Counted from the first letter of the stretch, positions 16,780 to 25,963 are shown. The stretch is 64,000 bases of DNA from Chryseosolibacter sp964551035 (GCA_964551035.1 CAZKBK010000019.1:1-64000), one strand, 5' to 3'. The notes: a model not told the origin generated them from the letters alone. Numbers and translations: made by a program.

Positions 16780-17178
16780 TTATATAAAGGTAATGGTGTA
16801 GTACGCCGCCCAGGCAAAGAACACGAGTACTGCCGCCCAGATCCAGGCGGGAATACTGCGTGGCGTTTCGCTGCCTTCGATTAGAAAACGTTTTTGGTCA
16901 CCGCGTCCGTAGGCGTTTATCATCACGGGCAATACACCGTCGACGATGGCGTTCTCCCGGATTCCTTCCACGGCGATGGAGGGGCCGTTCCTCACCACGA
17001 ACGGGATTCGCCGTATCCCCTCGCGCCCGGAAGGATCTTTGCTCACAATGGTGAGCACATGGTCGCCGTCGACGAGCTTATGTGTATCCAGCTCAAAGTT
17101 GAACGGCGCGTCAAACTCGGCAAATGGATGCGGATCGTCATCCATGAACAAGCGAATACTGCTTCTTTCAATCATCAT
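16780..17178 (-). CDS. Ig-like domain protein with C-terminal membrane anchor
   Basis: 132 residues. Residues 1-105 have a beta-strand-rich pattern (IRLFMDDDPHPFAEFDAPFN, THKLVDGDHVLTIVSKDPSG), like the bacterial Ig-like (Big) fold of sugar- or redox-linked proteins, and residues 110-131 form a single helix (IPAWIWAAVLVFFAWAAYYT) that would be the membrane anchor. It overlaps the preceding small gene by four bases and sits one base ahead of the hemoglobin gene, inside the cbb3/RIC transcript. Most likely an accessory factor of the oxidase; no known family was recognised. Confidence 0.7.
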   Translation of the reverse strand: MMIERSSIRLFMDDDPHPFAEFDAPFNFELDTHKLVDGDHVLTIVSKDPSGREGIRRIPFVVRNGPSIAVEGIRENAIVDGVLPVMINAYGRGDQKRFLIEGSETPRSIPAWIWAAVLVFFAWAAYYTITFI

Positions 17179-17438
17179 ACTTCGTATTTGAAAATTGAAC
17201 GCTTGATGTGGTCCTCACCTTTCTCGCCGGGCCGCAAGAGCCATCGAACCGAGAAGATCAGCGATACGACCACCACAACGGCAGTGAGCAATACGATAAG
17301 GTAGTCCCAGCTGTTGTCGGGTCCGGCGCCATGTGCAATCCCACGGAGGGCCTCCGGTTGTTGTTTCGAACAGACATCGCAGGCCATCGACAGCGTGCTG
17401 ATGAACATAAGGGCAGTCAGTACCAAACCTCTTTTCAT
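17175..17438 (-). CDS. Small membrane protein with CxxC, cbb3-operon accessory candidate
   Basis: 87 residues from ATG 17438 (a second start at 17447 adds three residues). An N-terminal hydrophobic segment ends SMACDVCSK: the CDVC pair is at the mature N-terminus, so the segment may be a signal peptide or a lipoprotein-like anchor. A second hydrophobic helix spans about 45-68 (SWDYLIVLLTAVVVVVSLIF), followed by a basic tail. The CxxC facing the periplasm suggests a redox or copper-binding role in oxidase assembly, which is inference. It stands 132 bases downstream of ccoO and overlaps the next gene. Confidence 0.7.
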   Translation of the reverse strand: MKRGLVLTALMFISTLSMACDVCSKQQPEALRGIAHGAGPDNSWDYLIVLLTAVVVVVSLIFSVRWLLRPGEKGEDHIKRSIFKYEV

Positions 17439-17570
17439 GGCATACATATTTATTTCGTTTACTTCATTCGTTTCCGCGCCCGCTAACGCCCTGCCATTGT
17501 CTCCGAAAGACAGGGACCGCCGGACGTGCGGGAGAAAAGGACTACCACGTCCTTAGGAAACGATATTAGC

Positions 17571-18572
17571 TTACATATTTTCCTCCGCCTTGATCATTTC
17601 AATAATTTCACTGACTTCCTCGACCGTGACGGTGGGGGCGTCGTTCCCCCAGCTTGTGCGTTCGTGGTTGATGATGGCCGTGATCTCTTCCGGCCCAAGA
17701 CCGTTCATCACGCCGATGGCCGGCATTTGCCCAAAGGCGTCGCTGGCGTCGTACCCTTTCATGATCACCTCGATCAGCAGGCTCGGATCATCACGGGTAA
17801 CAATCTTGCTTCCTTTGAGGGACGGAAAAGCACCCGGGAGACCTTCGCCATTGGCCTGGTGACACGCCTGGCAATTGTTGGCATACAGTGCTGCGCCATC
17901 CAACCCGGCATCCTTTGCCGGAGCCGCAGCCGTTCCGGGCTGTGCTTCGCGCTGGTAGAGAAACTCCGGCGCCGCTGCAAGGTCGACCTGCTTCAACGAC
18001 TGCAGGTAGGCCACCAGTTGTTTTGCTTTGTCCGTGGCCACCACCACCGTTCCCGGTTCCTTCACAAATGCCTCCGGAACCCTGACGACAACATCACCCG
18101 GTTCCGCTTTCTCCTTGTGTGTGAACAGCCATGGATATGCAGGCATGATTGACGCTTCCACCACAGCCCGCGGGTTGTAGAGGTGCAACAAATGCCAGTC
18201 ACTGCTCGGCAACCGCAAGCCAATGTTGGTGAGATCGGGGCCTGTTCGTTCCGTACCCATAAGCGTGGCGGTGTTCATCCACCAGCTCATGCGTTCGTGA
18301 ATGGCGTAGTCCGCAGCAATGCCAGGCCGTGCGCCCCACACCCTGTCCATCTCGACATTTCTCACTTGCTGGGTGTGGCAGGCGACACAACCATTTTCTA
18401 TGAATACATTTTTTCCTGCGAGTTCCTCTCCCGCCAACGACACCGCTGCCGGCAGGGGCGCGTTGTTCTGCTGGTTGCTGATGGCAGGGAGAATCACCAC
18501 GAATAAAGAGAGTCCGACGAAGAAGAACGTTGCCAGACCGAAAAGCTTTCTATGATCGTTAAATACCTCCAT
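17571..18572 (-). CDS. ccoO: cbb3 oxidase subunit II (CcoO) with extra C-terminal cytochrome c domain
   Basis: 333 residues. The N-terminus is one membrane anchor (LFGLATFFFVGLSLFVVIL), then the CcoO cytochrome c with GKNVFIENGCVACHTQQVR (haem CxxCH) and DLTNIGLRLPSSDWHLLHLY plus the Met region ASIMPAYPWLF. Unlike ordinary CcoO (about 200-240 residues) it continues into a second cytochrome c: ALYANNCQACHQANGEGLPG (CxxCH) with MPAIGVMNGL as possible Met ligand. The second haem domain may stand in for CcoP, which is not seen here. It lies 11 bases downstream of ccoN, so the two form one operon. Confidence 0.92.
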   Translation of the reverse strand: MEVFNDHRKLFGLATFFFVGLSLFVVILPAISNQQNNAPLPAAVSLAGEELAGKNVFIENGCVACHTQQVRNVEMDRVWGARPGIAADYAIHERMSWWMNTATLMGTERTGPDLTNIGLRLPSSDWHLLHLYNPRAVVEASIMPAYPWLFTHKEKAEPGDVVVRVPEAFVKEPGTVVVATDKAKQLVAYLQSLKQVDLAAAPEFLYQREAQPGTAAAPAKDAGLDGAALYANNCQACHQANGEGLPGAFPSLKGSKIVTRDDPSLLIEVIMKGYDASDAFGQMPAIGVMNGLGPEEITAIINHERTSWGNDAPTVTVEEVSEIIEMIKAEENM

Positions 18573-18583
18573 AATCGTCTTAT

Positions 18584-20584
18584 TTACGCAATGGCTTTCA
18601 GTTCCCCGATCTTCCGGAACGCGAGGGTTTCAACGTCCACGGGTTTCTTCGTTATCATCCGATAGAAGTTGAACGCAAACACGAGATGCGCCAACCACAT
18701 GAGCGTGCCGCCGATCGCGCGCCACAGCCAGAAGGGCGCCATTAATTTTACGCTTTCGATGAATGCACCGCCTTCCATCCATTGAAGCCCTTTAAGGGTC
18801 CCTCCGATCATCAGCGGAATGGTGTAGAACATCAAACCCACGAAAGCCATCCAGAAGTGGGCGCCGACAGCGAGCTGCGATGGCTCACGCCCGGTAATTC
18901 GCGGCAACAACGCGTAGATGCTGCCCCATACCAGAAAGGCGATGATCCCGTACATGGTCAGGTGGGAGTGCGCCACGGTGAAATCGGTAAAGTGCCAAAG
19001 CAGGTTCGTGTAGCGAAACGCTTCCGCGGTACCCTGGTAGGAGCCGGTGAAATAAAACACGATGCCGACCAGGAAAAACGGGAGGATATAGCTGTGTCCT
19101 ACCTGTGACCAACTGCCCCTGAACGTCATCAGGAAGTTTACCGTACCTGCGGTAACCGGGATGAGCATTCCCGCGCTTCCCACGATGGCGACGGTTTGCA
19201 ACCACCAGGGTATGGCGCTGAACACAAAGTGATGCGTGCCGATGAGCGTATAAAAAAGGATCTGTGTCCAGAATGCGAGGATGCCGAGGCTGTAGGAATA
19301 GATCGGCTTGTTGAGTTGTTGCGGAAGGAAATAGTAGACCAGCCCGAGCGTGAAAAGCATGAACCACATGCCGACACCCTGGTGCATATAGTACCCCTGG
19401 ACGATGGTCTCACCGAGACCGTCCTGCCAGGTCGGCCAGTATGCGATGAAGGCAATCACCAACGTAAATATGATCGCCGAGACGATGTACCAGTTTGAAA
19501 TGTATATCTCCCGGGTTTTACGCCTGCCGATGGTGATGAAGAAATTTCGGAGCGTGAGCACCAGCGCAATGCCGAACAGCGCCATAAAGGGCCACGGATA
19601 CTCGCGGTATTCACCCCCGCCGTTGTTGATGCCCACCATCAACCCGACGCTGCCCGCAATCACCGCAAGGTTGATAAGGACCAGGGAAATGTATCCATGC
19701 CGGATGCTGGCAAGCTTCACGTTGCTGACCACCGGCACAACATAATAAGCGAGACCAAGCATGGCCAGCGACGACCAGCCCCAAAATACCGCGTTGGTGT
19801 GCACGGGTCTCAATTTTCCAAAGCTGAGCCAGTTTGCGTGGTCGACGTCCGGCGCCACGAACTTGATGCCGAGGTATTCACCTACGGTGGTTCCGAACAA
19901 CAGCCAGAACGTCGCGCAACCCAAAAACCAGATCACGAGACGTCCAAGCGCCGGATCAATGGGCGGTACCTTGGCGCCGGTGCGCTTCGAGGCAACAAAG
20001 TTGATGGGGGCATTGTGCCGAATGCGCCGCACGAGGCCCCGCTGATCATCGGCTGTTGCCGCACCGGAAAGGGCCGTGTCGCTCAGTGTAAAATTGGCGG
20101 CGGCGCTTCTCCTGACCATCAGCGCATCGATCTCATGCGCGTCCAGGTTCATGAGGTGATCAGCAAGCTGAGCCGCCTGATCATCGGCATGCTGCCTGCG
20201 TAAACTCCGCACGAGCCTTAGGGCCTTTATCATCAAAAAGACCACGGCGAGAAAAAGCGGTATGAAGATGAGGAGCAGCGTGATCAGAATTCCCGGCTGT
20301 TCCATGAGTGATTCCTCAGCGCCCTGCGCCATCGCCGGAGCCGTAAGCATGGCGGCCATGACGAGCACGACCGCCCGCCGCGCGGTAGACGTCCGTTGCT
20401 TTTCTTTCACCTTTGCCAGCATGCGAACCTTGTCATCATCCAGGCGTTCCAGCGAAAAGTCGCGGACCGCATCTTTCTTTCGCCCCTTCAGGTAGCGAAA
20501 AAACTCCCTCACCACCCAGAGCATCGCCAGGGTGATTATGCCCGTGAACAAGAGGAATAAAGTCAGAATGCCATCAACGGTCAT
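18584..20584 (-). CDS. ccoN: cbb3 oxidase subunit I (CcoN) with long N-terminal extension
   Basis: 666 residues against about 470-490 for ordinary CcoN. Residues 200-660 are the catalytic subunit: low-spin haem ligand in HTNAVFWGWSSLAMLG, GYYMHQGVGMWFMLF, GTHHFVFSAIPWW (CuB ligands and helix VII), FTDFTVAHSHLTMYG (haem b and b3 His). The extra ~200 residues hold three membrane helices (about 4-26, 70-88 and 97-121) and a charged linker, a region that could replace CcoQ/CcoH-type small subunits. It is cotranscribed with ccoO and lies just downstream of the Rrf2 gene. It reduces O2 to water with high affinity. Confidence 0.93.
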   Translation of the reverse strand: MTVDGILTLFLLFTGIITLAMLWVVREFFRYLKGRKKDAVRDFSLERLDDDKVRMLAKVKEKQRTSTARRAVVLVMAAMLTAPAMAQGAEESLMEQPGILITLLLIFIPLFLAVVFLMIKALRLVRSLRRQHADDQAAQLADHLMNLDAHEIDALMVRRSAAANFTLSDTALSGAATADDQRGLVRRIRHNAPINFVASKRTGAKVPPIDPALGRLVIWFLGCATFWLLFGTTVGEYLGIKFVAPDVDHANWLSFGKLRPVHTNAVFWGWSSLAMLGLAYYVVPVVSNVKLASIRHGYISLVLINLAVIAGSVGLMVGINNGGGEYREYPWPFMALFGIALVLTLRNFFITIGRRKTREIYISNWYIVSAIIFTLVIAFIAYWPTWQDGLGETIVQGYYMHQGVGMWFMLFTLGLVYYFLPQQLNKPIYSYSLGILAFWTQILFYTLIGTHHFVFSAIPWWLQTVAIVGSAGMLIPVTAGTVNFLMTFRGSWSQVGHSYILPFFLVGIVFYFTGSYQGTAEAFRYTNLLWHFTDFTVAHSHLTMYGIIAFLVWGSIYALLPRITGREPSQLAVGAHFWMAFVGLMFYTIPLMIGGTLKGLQWMEGGAFIESVKLMAPFWLWRAIGGTLMWLAHLVFAFNFYRMITKKPVDVETLAFRKIGELKAIA

Positions 20585-20600
20585 AGTGATTTCGTTAATT

Positions 20601-20622
20601 AAAGAGTTTTTTATCCTTTATT
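20601..20622. promoter_or_regulatory. Candidate Rrf2 operator ahead of ccoN
   Basis: A 22-base AT-rich element starting AAAGAGTTTTTTATCC lies 17 bases upstream of the ccoN start. It matches the element at 21120-21141 upstream of the Rrf2 gene at 18 of 22 positions in the same orientation, which suggests shared control. Low-complexity sequence weakens the case. Confidence 0.45.
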
Positions 20623-20637
20623 GTTCCAAAATTTTTT

Positions 20638-21072
20638 TTATCTCCGCCTCAGGTACATGAGCCCGCTGTCGAGCGCGTCCGTAAACTCGTCCACGCGCGT
20701 CGTTTCCAGCATGGCACGGATCTTTGTCCTGATCAGTTTAAACTCGTCATGGATCGGACAGGGCGCCTTGGCACTGCATTTCTCCAGGCCAAGGCCACAT
20801 CCGGTAAAAAGGTTGTCTCCATCTACCGCGTTCACGATGTCAAACAAAGTCACGGACCTTCTCGCATCTTCCAGAAAAAAGCCTCCATTCGGACCCTTTG
20901 CCGATGAAAGCAGATCCGTTCTCGCCAGATCCTGGAGGATCTTTGCCAGGAACGGTTCCGGCGAATCGATGCCCCGGGCAATTTCCCTGATGCCAACCCG
21001 CTTTCCACCTTCGCTCTTCTGAGCGATGTAGACCATGGCCCGTATCGCGTATTCACATGCTTTCGAAAACAT
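20638..21072 (-). CDS. Rrf2-family redox/NO-responsive regulator
   Basis: From ATG 21072 (144 residues) the protein starts MFSKACEYAIRAMVYIAQKS, a canonical Rrf2 winged-helix start, with EPFLAKILQDLARTDLLSSAKGPNGGFFL as the recognition helix and wing, here split. The C-terminal half has CGLGLEKCSAKAPCPIH: three cysteines in C-x6-C-x5-C spacing, as in NsrR/IscR proteins that bind an Fe-S cluster. It is therefore a likely NO/Fe-S/oxygen sensor. Its gene lies 53 bases upstream of ccoN on the same strand, and a similar 22-bp element precedes both. Confidence 0.9.
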   Translation of the reverse strand: MFSKACEYAIRAMVYIAQKSEGGKRVGIREIARGIDSPEPFLAKILQDLARTDLLSSAKGPNGGFFLEDARRSVTLFDIVNAVDGDNLFTGCGLGLEKCSAKAPCPIHDEFKLIRTKIRAMLETTRVDEFTDALDSGLMYLRRR

Positions 21073-21119
21073 CCTTTGTGCCGTGTTGACGAAGCAAATA
21101 TACAATGTTTCAGCTAAAA

Positions 21120-21141
21120 AAAGAGATTTTACTCTTTTATT
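21120..21141. promoter_or_regulatory. Candidate Rrf2 operator ahead of its own gene
   Basis: 22-base element with a perfect 7-bp inverted repeat AAAAGAG / CTCTTTT around ATTTTA, centred near 21129, about 50 bases upstream of the Rrf2 start. It resembles the ccoN-proximal element (18 of 22 positions). Confidence 0.45.
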
Positions 21142-21277
21142 TTAGAGGGGAGTCTTACAAGGTGCTCGCCGGGCAAATCCTGAATTTCTGTCATCGCGGC
21201 CGGTTTTTGTGAAAAACGAACCCTGTTGAGCGCTCATGCGGACCCGATCATCTGGCGCCGTTGGCGGTTTCACCCGT

Positions 21278-24157
21278 TCAAAACGAATACTTCACGCTGG
21301 CGCTCACCTGCACCCCGGGATGGTAGCGGTTGAAATAACGGTCAGCGGCTTTGTGGGCAACGTAAACGTCCGCGCGACCGTCATTCAGGACGTTTGCAAC
21401 ACCCAGGGAAACGGCCATGCGTCGTTCCACGCCGAACGATTTGATCGCATTGACATTCAGTCCGTGAAATGGCTGCGTGTAGATGTCCGGAAAGAGCCCC
21501 GCGCCCACGATAGCGAGCGTCGGGCCCTTGACATTGTAAAACAGACCGGCGTCGATACCCAGTCCCGTGTGGCTGTAACTCAGACCGCCATTGAAGATAT
21601 AAGGAGCCTGGCCGGCCATTCGACGGGTTTGGGAAACAGTCTCCCCATCCCGCTCGTAACGTTTGCGCGCGCTGAATTCACGTTCGGTCATGTCGATGAC
21701 CGACTTCACCACCGTGACATTGCCATTTACGCTGAAATTTGCAAGGATGGGTGAAACGAATGCCAAACCCCTCCTGAACTCCAGTTCGGCGCCAAACAAC
21801 CTTCCATTGCCGACATTCCGCGGTTGGTATTCCGTGCTCGTTTGCTGTTCGGGGATGCGGACCAACTCAATCGGATCGGTGAACGCCTTGTAGAAGCCAC
21901 TCAACGAAACCGTCTGTCCGTTTTCCCTAAACCTTTCCCAACGCACATCGACGTTGTTGATCCTGGTCTCGGTGAGCTTGCCGTCCCAGTCGGAATACGA
22001 AAACAACCCGCCATTGAAAATGCGGTTCGTCAGCGGGTCGATGATCTGCGCGAAAGACAACTCCTTGAAAGACGGGCGCGCAATGGTTCTCGCGTAAGAG
22101 AAACGCAGGTTCTGTGAATCGTTCACGCTGTAGATCAAATTCACGGAGGGGAACAGGTCCAACGCATCAAGGACCTTCGCGTTGTCGAGGTGGTTACCCG
22201 TACCGAGCGTCGCATAGGCCACATCACGTCCCGTGTGACGTTGCGTGTACTTTTCCGCGCGAATTCCCACCACGGCCCGCAGGCTACGGACCGGCGAGAA
22301 TTCATTGGAGATGTAAACGCCCGTGTTGTGGACCGTGGAATTGTAGGCATTTGCGTTTGGGTTGGCGTTTGCCGACGCATAGTAGAACTTGCCGTCGGGA
22401 AATACGTTCCCCGAAGTGAGCACAACGTCCGGGTCGGGATGGTCGCCGAACGCCGGTTGCACACCATCGGCCAGCAGATCAAAACTGAGAATCGAGTAGT
22501 TGCGTGCCTTATACCCGTGACTCACGCCGAACTTCAATTTCGCGCCTTCGCCTCTGAAGGCGTAGGTACGCGTGACGTCCAACTTGCCAACCAGGTTGAT
22601 TTCCTCTAATGCACGCCAACTGCGCGTCGGGTTACCGCCCGCGCCCGCGTCAAAGCGTGTCTGAATGGGTCCTCGTGTAAATGTTGTTCTGCGGATATCC
22701 GGTTCGTCGATTGTCGACTTTGTGGGCGACATCCGCCAGTCAATGGTCCAGCGTTTGTCCCGGTCAATATGTTCGCCGTGAAGCAGGACGTTGGTGACGC
22801 TTCTCTCGGAATATTCCAGGTTGGTGGAAATCGCCTCATACCCCGACTGCCCCACAGCTTCACCGTTATTTCGGATGAAAAAATTCCCTGCACGGCGCTG
22901 CCCGTTTTGCAGCCGCGTGAACATCAGCTTGAATGTTGATCTTTCGGTCTTGTACGCCAACCCGGCAAGGCCACCCCAAAGCACATTGTTTTCGCCGATC
23001 TGTCCTTCCCGGAGGGTAGCGTAACGCATTTCGTAAACCTCCGGGTCCGAGAGACGCTGGTATTCGCCATACCCTACATCGTCATAGTAGCGGCTTTCAT
23101 TCTTGTATGAAAGGGAAAACAGGTAACCGATCTTTTCGCCATTGTTCAGCAAGGACTGATTGGCCGTCGAAATGCCAAAACCATAGTCCATAAAACTGGT
23201 TCGGCGCGTGGCTCCCAGCGTGGGGTTGAAACGTTTCACGAACGCACTGACGGCGTCCGGTGAACTGCCATTTGCCGGCGTTGGCACCACCGCGGCATCC
23301 GCGCCCGCGGGCAGGGCCCTTGTGCCGTCATCAAAGCCAAGAAAGTCGCGCTTTCCACCCGGGTAGGTAAGATGATCCGGGTTGAAATGCATGGACGGAT
23401 TATATCCGAGGTTCAATGAAACATCGAGGATCCTTTCATCCGGAAAGTCCTTGGTTTCTATGTTGACCACGCCTCCGGTAAAATCGGCAGGAAGGTCAGC
23501 GGAGGCTGACTTTACCACTACCATGTTATCGATCAGCGACGTCGGGAAGAGGTCGATCTGGATGGCGTTCCGGTCCGGATCGAGCCCTGGAATATCAACA
23601 TGATTAAGGGTTGTCTTGGTGTACCGGTCGCCCAGGCCCCGGACATACACGTACTTTCCATCTTCGACAGAGACACCGGTCACACGCCGTGCAGCCTGGG
23701 CGGCGTCCGAATCGCCGATCTTCCTGAAACTTGCTGACGATATCCCGTCGATGACGACGGAGGACTTTCTCTTCACCGTCAACAGGGCTTCTTCCGTAGT
23801 TCTGATCGCTTCCGCGGAAACGACGATCTCCTGGAGTTTAGACGCCGCTTCTTTCATCCGGATGGCCTCCAGCGAAAGCACCCTTCCGGCTTCGACCCTG
23901 ACACCGGCGATGCGGACGGGCGCATAGGAGATGTACGTTACTTTCAGGTCGTAGGTACCCGGTTGCACGCGGATCTCAAAATTTCCGTCGAGGTCGGTTA
24001 CATTCCCCGAGGTCGTCCCTTCGAGAACCACGGTAACCCCGATGAGGGATTCGCCCGTCGCATCGTCGAAAACCTTACCCCGTATGATGCCGTCCTGCGC
24101 CAACACCGCCGTTCCCTTGATGAGGAGCGCGGCCATTAAGAAGATGTGACTTTTCAT
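21278..24157 (-). CDS. TonB-dependent outer-membrane receptor with carboxypeptidase-like N-terminal domain
   Basis: 959 residues. A signal peptide (MKSHIFLMAALLIKGTAVLAQ) leads into the carboxypeptidase-regulatory-like domain (GIIRGKVFDDATGESLIGVT, about residues 23-105), the plug (from about 115: VVIDGISSASFRKIGDSDAA, GVSVEDGKYVYVRGLGDRYT), and a long 22-strand-type barrel ending SASVKYSF with an aromatic C-terminus. No SusC-type sequence is seen. The plug phrase RGLGDRYT is typical of receptors paired with beta-helix lipoproteins; exactly such a gene lies just upstream. Substrate unknown. Confidence 0.93.
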   Translation of the reverse strand: MKSHIFLMAALLIKGTAVLAQDGIIRGKVFDDATGESLIGVTVVLEGTTSGNVTDLDGNFEIRVQPGTYDLKVTYISYAPVRIAGVRVEAGRVLSLEAIRMKEAASKLQEIVVSAEAIRTTEEALLTVKRKSSVVIDGISSASFRKIGDSDAAQAARRVTGVSVEDGKYVYVRGLGDRYTKTTLNHVDIPGLDPDRNAIQIDLFPTSLIDNMVVVKSASADLPADFTGGVVNIETKDFPDERILDVSLNLGYNPSMHFNPDHLTYPGGKRDFLGFDDGTRALPAGADAAVVPTPANGSSPDAVSAFVKRFNPTLGATRRTSFMDYGFGISTANQSLLNNGEKIGYLFSLSYKNESRYYDDVGYGEYQRLSDPEVYEMRYATLREGQIGENNVLWGGLAGLAYKTERSTFKLMFTRLQNGQRRAGNFFIRNNGEAVGQSGYEAISTNLEYSERSVTNVLLHGEHIDRDKRWTIDWRMSPTKSTIDEPDIRRTTFTRGPIQTRFDAGAGGNPTRSWRALEEINLVGKLDVTRTYAFRGEGAKLKFGVSHGYKARNYSILSFDLLADGVQPAFGDHPDPDVVLTSGNVFPDGKFYYASANANPNANAYNSTVHNTGVYISNEFSPVRSLRAVVGIRAEKYTQRHTGRDVAYATLGTGNHLDNAKVLDALDLFPSVNLIYSVNDSQNLRFSYARTIARPSFKELSFAQIIDPLTNRIFNGGLFSYSDWDGKLTETRINNVDVRWERFRENGQTVSLSGFYKAFTDPIELVRIPEQQTSTEYQPRNVGNGRLFGAELEFRRGLAFVSPILANFSVNGNVTVVKSVIDMTEREFSARKRYERDGETVSQTRRMAGQAPYIFNGGLSYSHTGLGIDAGLFYNVKGPTLAIVGAGLFPDIYTQPFHGLNVNAIKSFGVERRMAVSLGVANVLNDGRADVYVAHKAADRYFNRYHPGVQVSASVKYSF

Positions 24158-24300
24158 TTAATAGTGGTTGATTCGTGTCTTTCGCAACGAATGAATTGAT
24201 CGTTTCACAAAATTCGCCACGGCGCCGGACAAAACGCCTCAACCACGATTACGGTACCGTTAATTAACGATTACGTTTGTTAAGCCTGTGTTAAAAAAAA

Positions 24301-24326
24301 AAAGTCCGTAGTGGTCTACGGACTTT
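24301..24326 (-). terminator. Rho-independent terminator of the beta-helix lipoprotein gene
   Basis: Perfect 11-bp inverted repeat AAAGTCCGTAG (24301-24311) / CTACGGACTTT (24316-24326) with loop TGGT. On the minus strand it is followed by an unbroken run of about 11 T (plus-strand A at 24293-24303). It lies 23 bases past the stop of the upstream gene, so it should reduce read-through into the receptor gene. Confidence 0.9.
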
Positions 24327-24348
24327 CATATCACCATTATCGCTCGTG

Positions 24349-25836
24349 TCAGAGCCCCGCCAGGGCGCCTGCCTTGGCGGCCCAGGTCCAGCCAAAACCG
24401 CTGGCATCAGCGCCTACCGTAGCCGTTGTGACTCCCGTGATGCCCGCCGGCGACGCGCCGTCCTGGATGAAATCCGTCAGCGCGCTGCCTTCCGGAAGCC
24501 CGAGTTCGATTGCCGTGAACGGGCAACCGTTGTCGTCGCACGCGCCCGTAAATCCGTCCTGATCGATGAACCCGAACATCTGCCCCGTGGTAAGGGCCGA
24601 GAAGTAGAGGTTGCCGAGCGCCACCATCGACGCAGGGTCAAGGTCGACGAGGGCGCCGGCGACGCGTTCGCTTCCGGAGGCGATAATGGTACCATGGGTG
24701 ATGGCGTGGCCCGCTTTCATCGCACCCTCTGGCCCGTCAAGTTCGAAGCACGATCCGCCGGGGGTCACGACGACGAAGTTGTCCAGTGTACCCGCCCATG
24801 ACTGGTCTGTGTCTATCGCGTCATCTCCGACGTTCCAAACCACGACGTTGGTTACATTGACCGTGCCGCCGAACCATTCAATTCCGTCATCCTGATTGGA
24901 GACGATCTCAATATGGTCGACCACGGTCCCCGACCCCACGCCTCCCAGGGTCAGTCCGTTGATTTCATTTCCCGATCCGATGTTGGTTCCTCCGTGGCGG
25001 ATGGAGATGTACCGCAATACGCCGGAGTTGTCTTCCGGGTCATCACCGCCATAGAGGCCGTTCGCATCGCTCGTCGGGATACCTTCTATCTGTACGGCCG
25101 AAGCAGAAGCCGAGATCGGTGCCTTGCCAAGGATGATGAGTCCGCCCCAGTAACCGTTTGTTACGGGGTCGAGGTTCGGGCTGGCGACGTTGCCGTCGGC
25201 AACATCCGCCGGCGTGATCTCATCCGAGACGGTGGTAAAGATAATGGGAAGGTCGGCGGTACCTTCCGCCATGATCTTCGCGCCACGGGCAATGATCAAT
25301 GCCGTCGCGTTTGACTGCGTACCGGCCTGGCCCTTGACGACAGTCCCCGGCTCGATGGTCAGCGTTACGCCCTCGAGCACCGCGATGCGGCCCGCGAGAA
25401 TGTAGGTCTTTCCTGTTTCCCAGGTTGCATCTCCCATGATGTTTGCCGACACCACAAACTCGGTAACCTCCAACTGCTTATTCAGCGTCGCCGTTTCCGA
25501 TTCCGTTTTGTTGTTGTTGTCGGTAATGGATAAGGTCACCGTACCGGCGCCTTCGCTGTCGTCAGCGATGTACGTGACAACTACGACACCCTCGGTGGCG
25601 CCTGATTGCGGCATCGTTTTCACTGTAGCCAATCCGCCGACGGCCGTCACAGCGGCCGACCTGAAGCCGCCGGGAATCGTTGCGTTGAAGGCTACGTCGA
25701 TGCTTGAACCGGTCTCGACGTTGGTGACTGTGGGTGGCGTGATGGCCGGGCCGTCGGGCGTGGTTTCATCGTCATCACAGGTGATGAATGAAACACTCAA
25801 GGCGGCGATGGCCAGCATGGATAAGATCTTCTTCAT
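24349..25836 (-). CDS. Beta-helix surface lipoprotein, partner of the TonB receptor
   Basis: The ATG at 25836 (MKKILSMLAIAALSVSFITCDDDE) gives 495 residues; the track's slightly longer start is a TTG. Lipobox SFITCD anchors it, followed by an acidic linker as in surface-exposed lipoproteins. After two beta-sandwich stretches comes a right-handed beta-helix of repeated turns (VLEGVTLTIEPGTVVKGQAG, IARGAKIMAEGTADLPIIFT, VNVTNVVVWNVGDDAIDT). Proteins with this exact phrase set accompany TonB receptors in Bacteroidota and are sometimes mislabelled multidrug transporters. It probably captures the ligand for the downstream receptor. Confidence 0.82.
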   Translation of the reverse strand: MKKILSMLAIAALSVSFITCDDDETTPDGPAITPPTVTNVETGSSIDVAFNATIPGGFRSAAVTAVGGLATVKTMPQSGATEGVVVVTYIADDSEGAGTVTLSITDNNNKTESETATLNKQLEVTEFVVSANIMGDATWETGKTYILAGRIAVLEGVTLTIEPGTVVKGQAGTQSNATALIIARGAKIMAEGTADLPIIFTTVSDEITPADVADGNVASPNLDPVTNGYWGGLIILGKAPISASASAVQIEGIPTSDANGLYGGDDPEDNSGVLRYISIRHGGTNIGSGNEINGLTLGGVGSGTVVDHIEIVSNQDDGIEWFGGTVNVTNVVVWNVGDDAIDTDQSWAGTLDNFVVVTPGGSCFELDGPEGAMKAGHAITHGTIIASGSERVAGALVDLDPASMVALGNLYFSALTTGQMFGFIDQDGFTGACDDNGCPFTAIELGLPEGSALTDFIQDGASPAGITGVTTATVGADASGFGWTWAAKAGALAGL

Positions 25837-25963
25837 TTTCAATTTCGTTTTTGATACGGTTCAAAGGTGGCCCGGATGTGTTAATTGCAGGCCAACCACC
25901 GATTACGAAATTGTTAAAGGTGTTTCGGTTTGAAACGGAGGGGCATGACGCCCATTCGGAATT

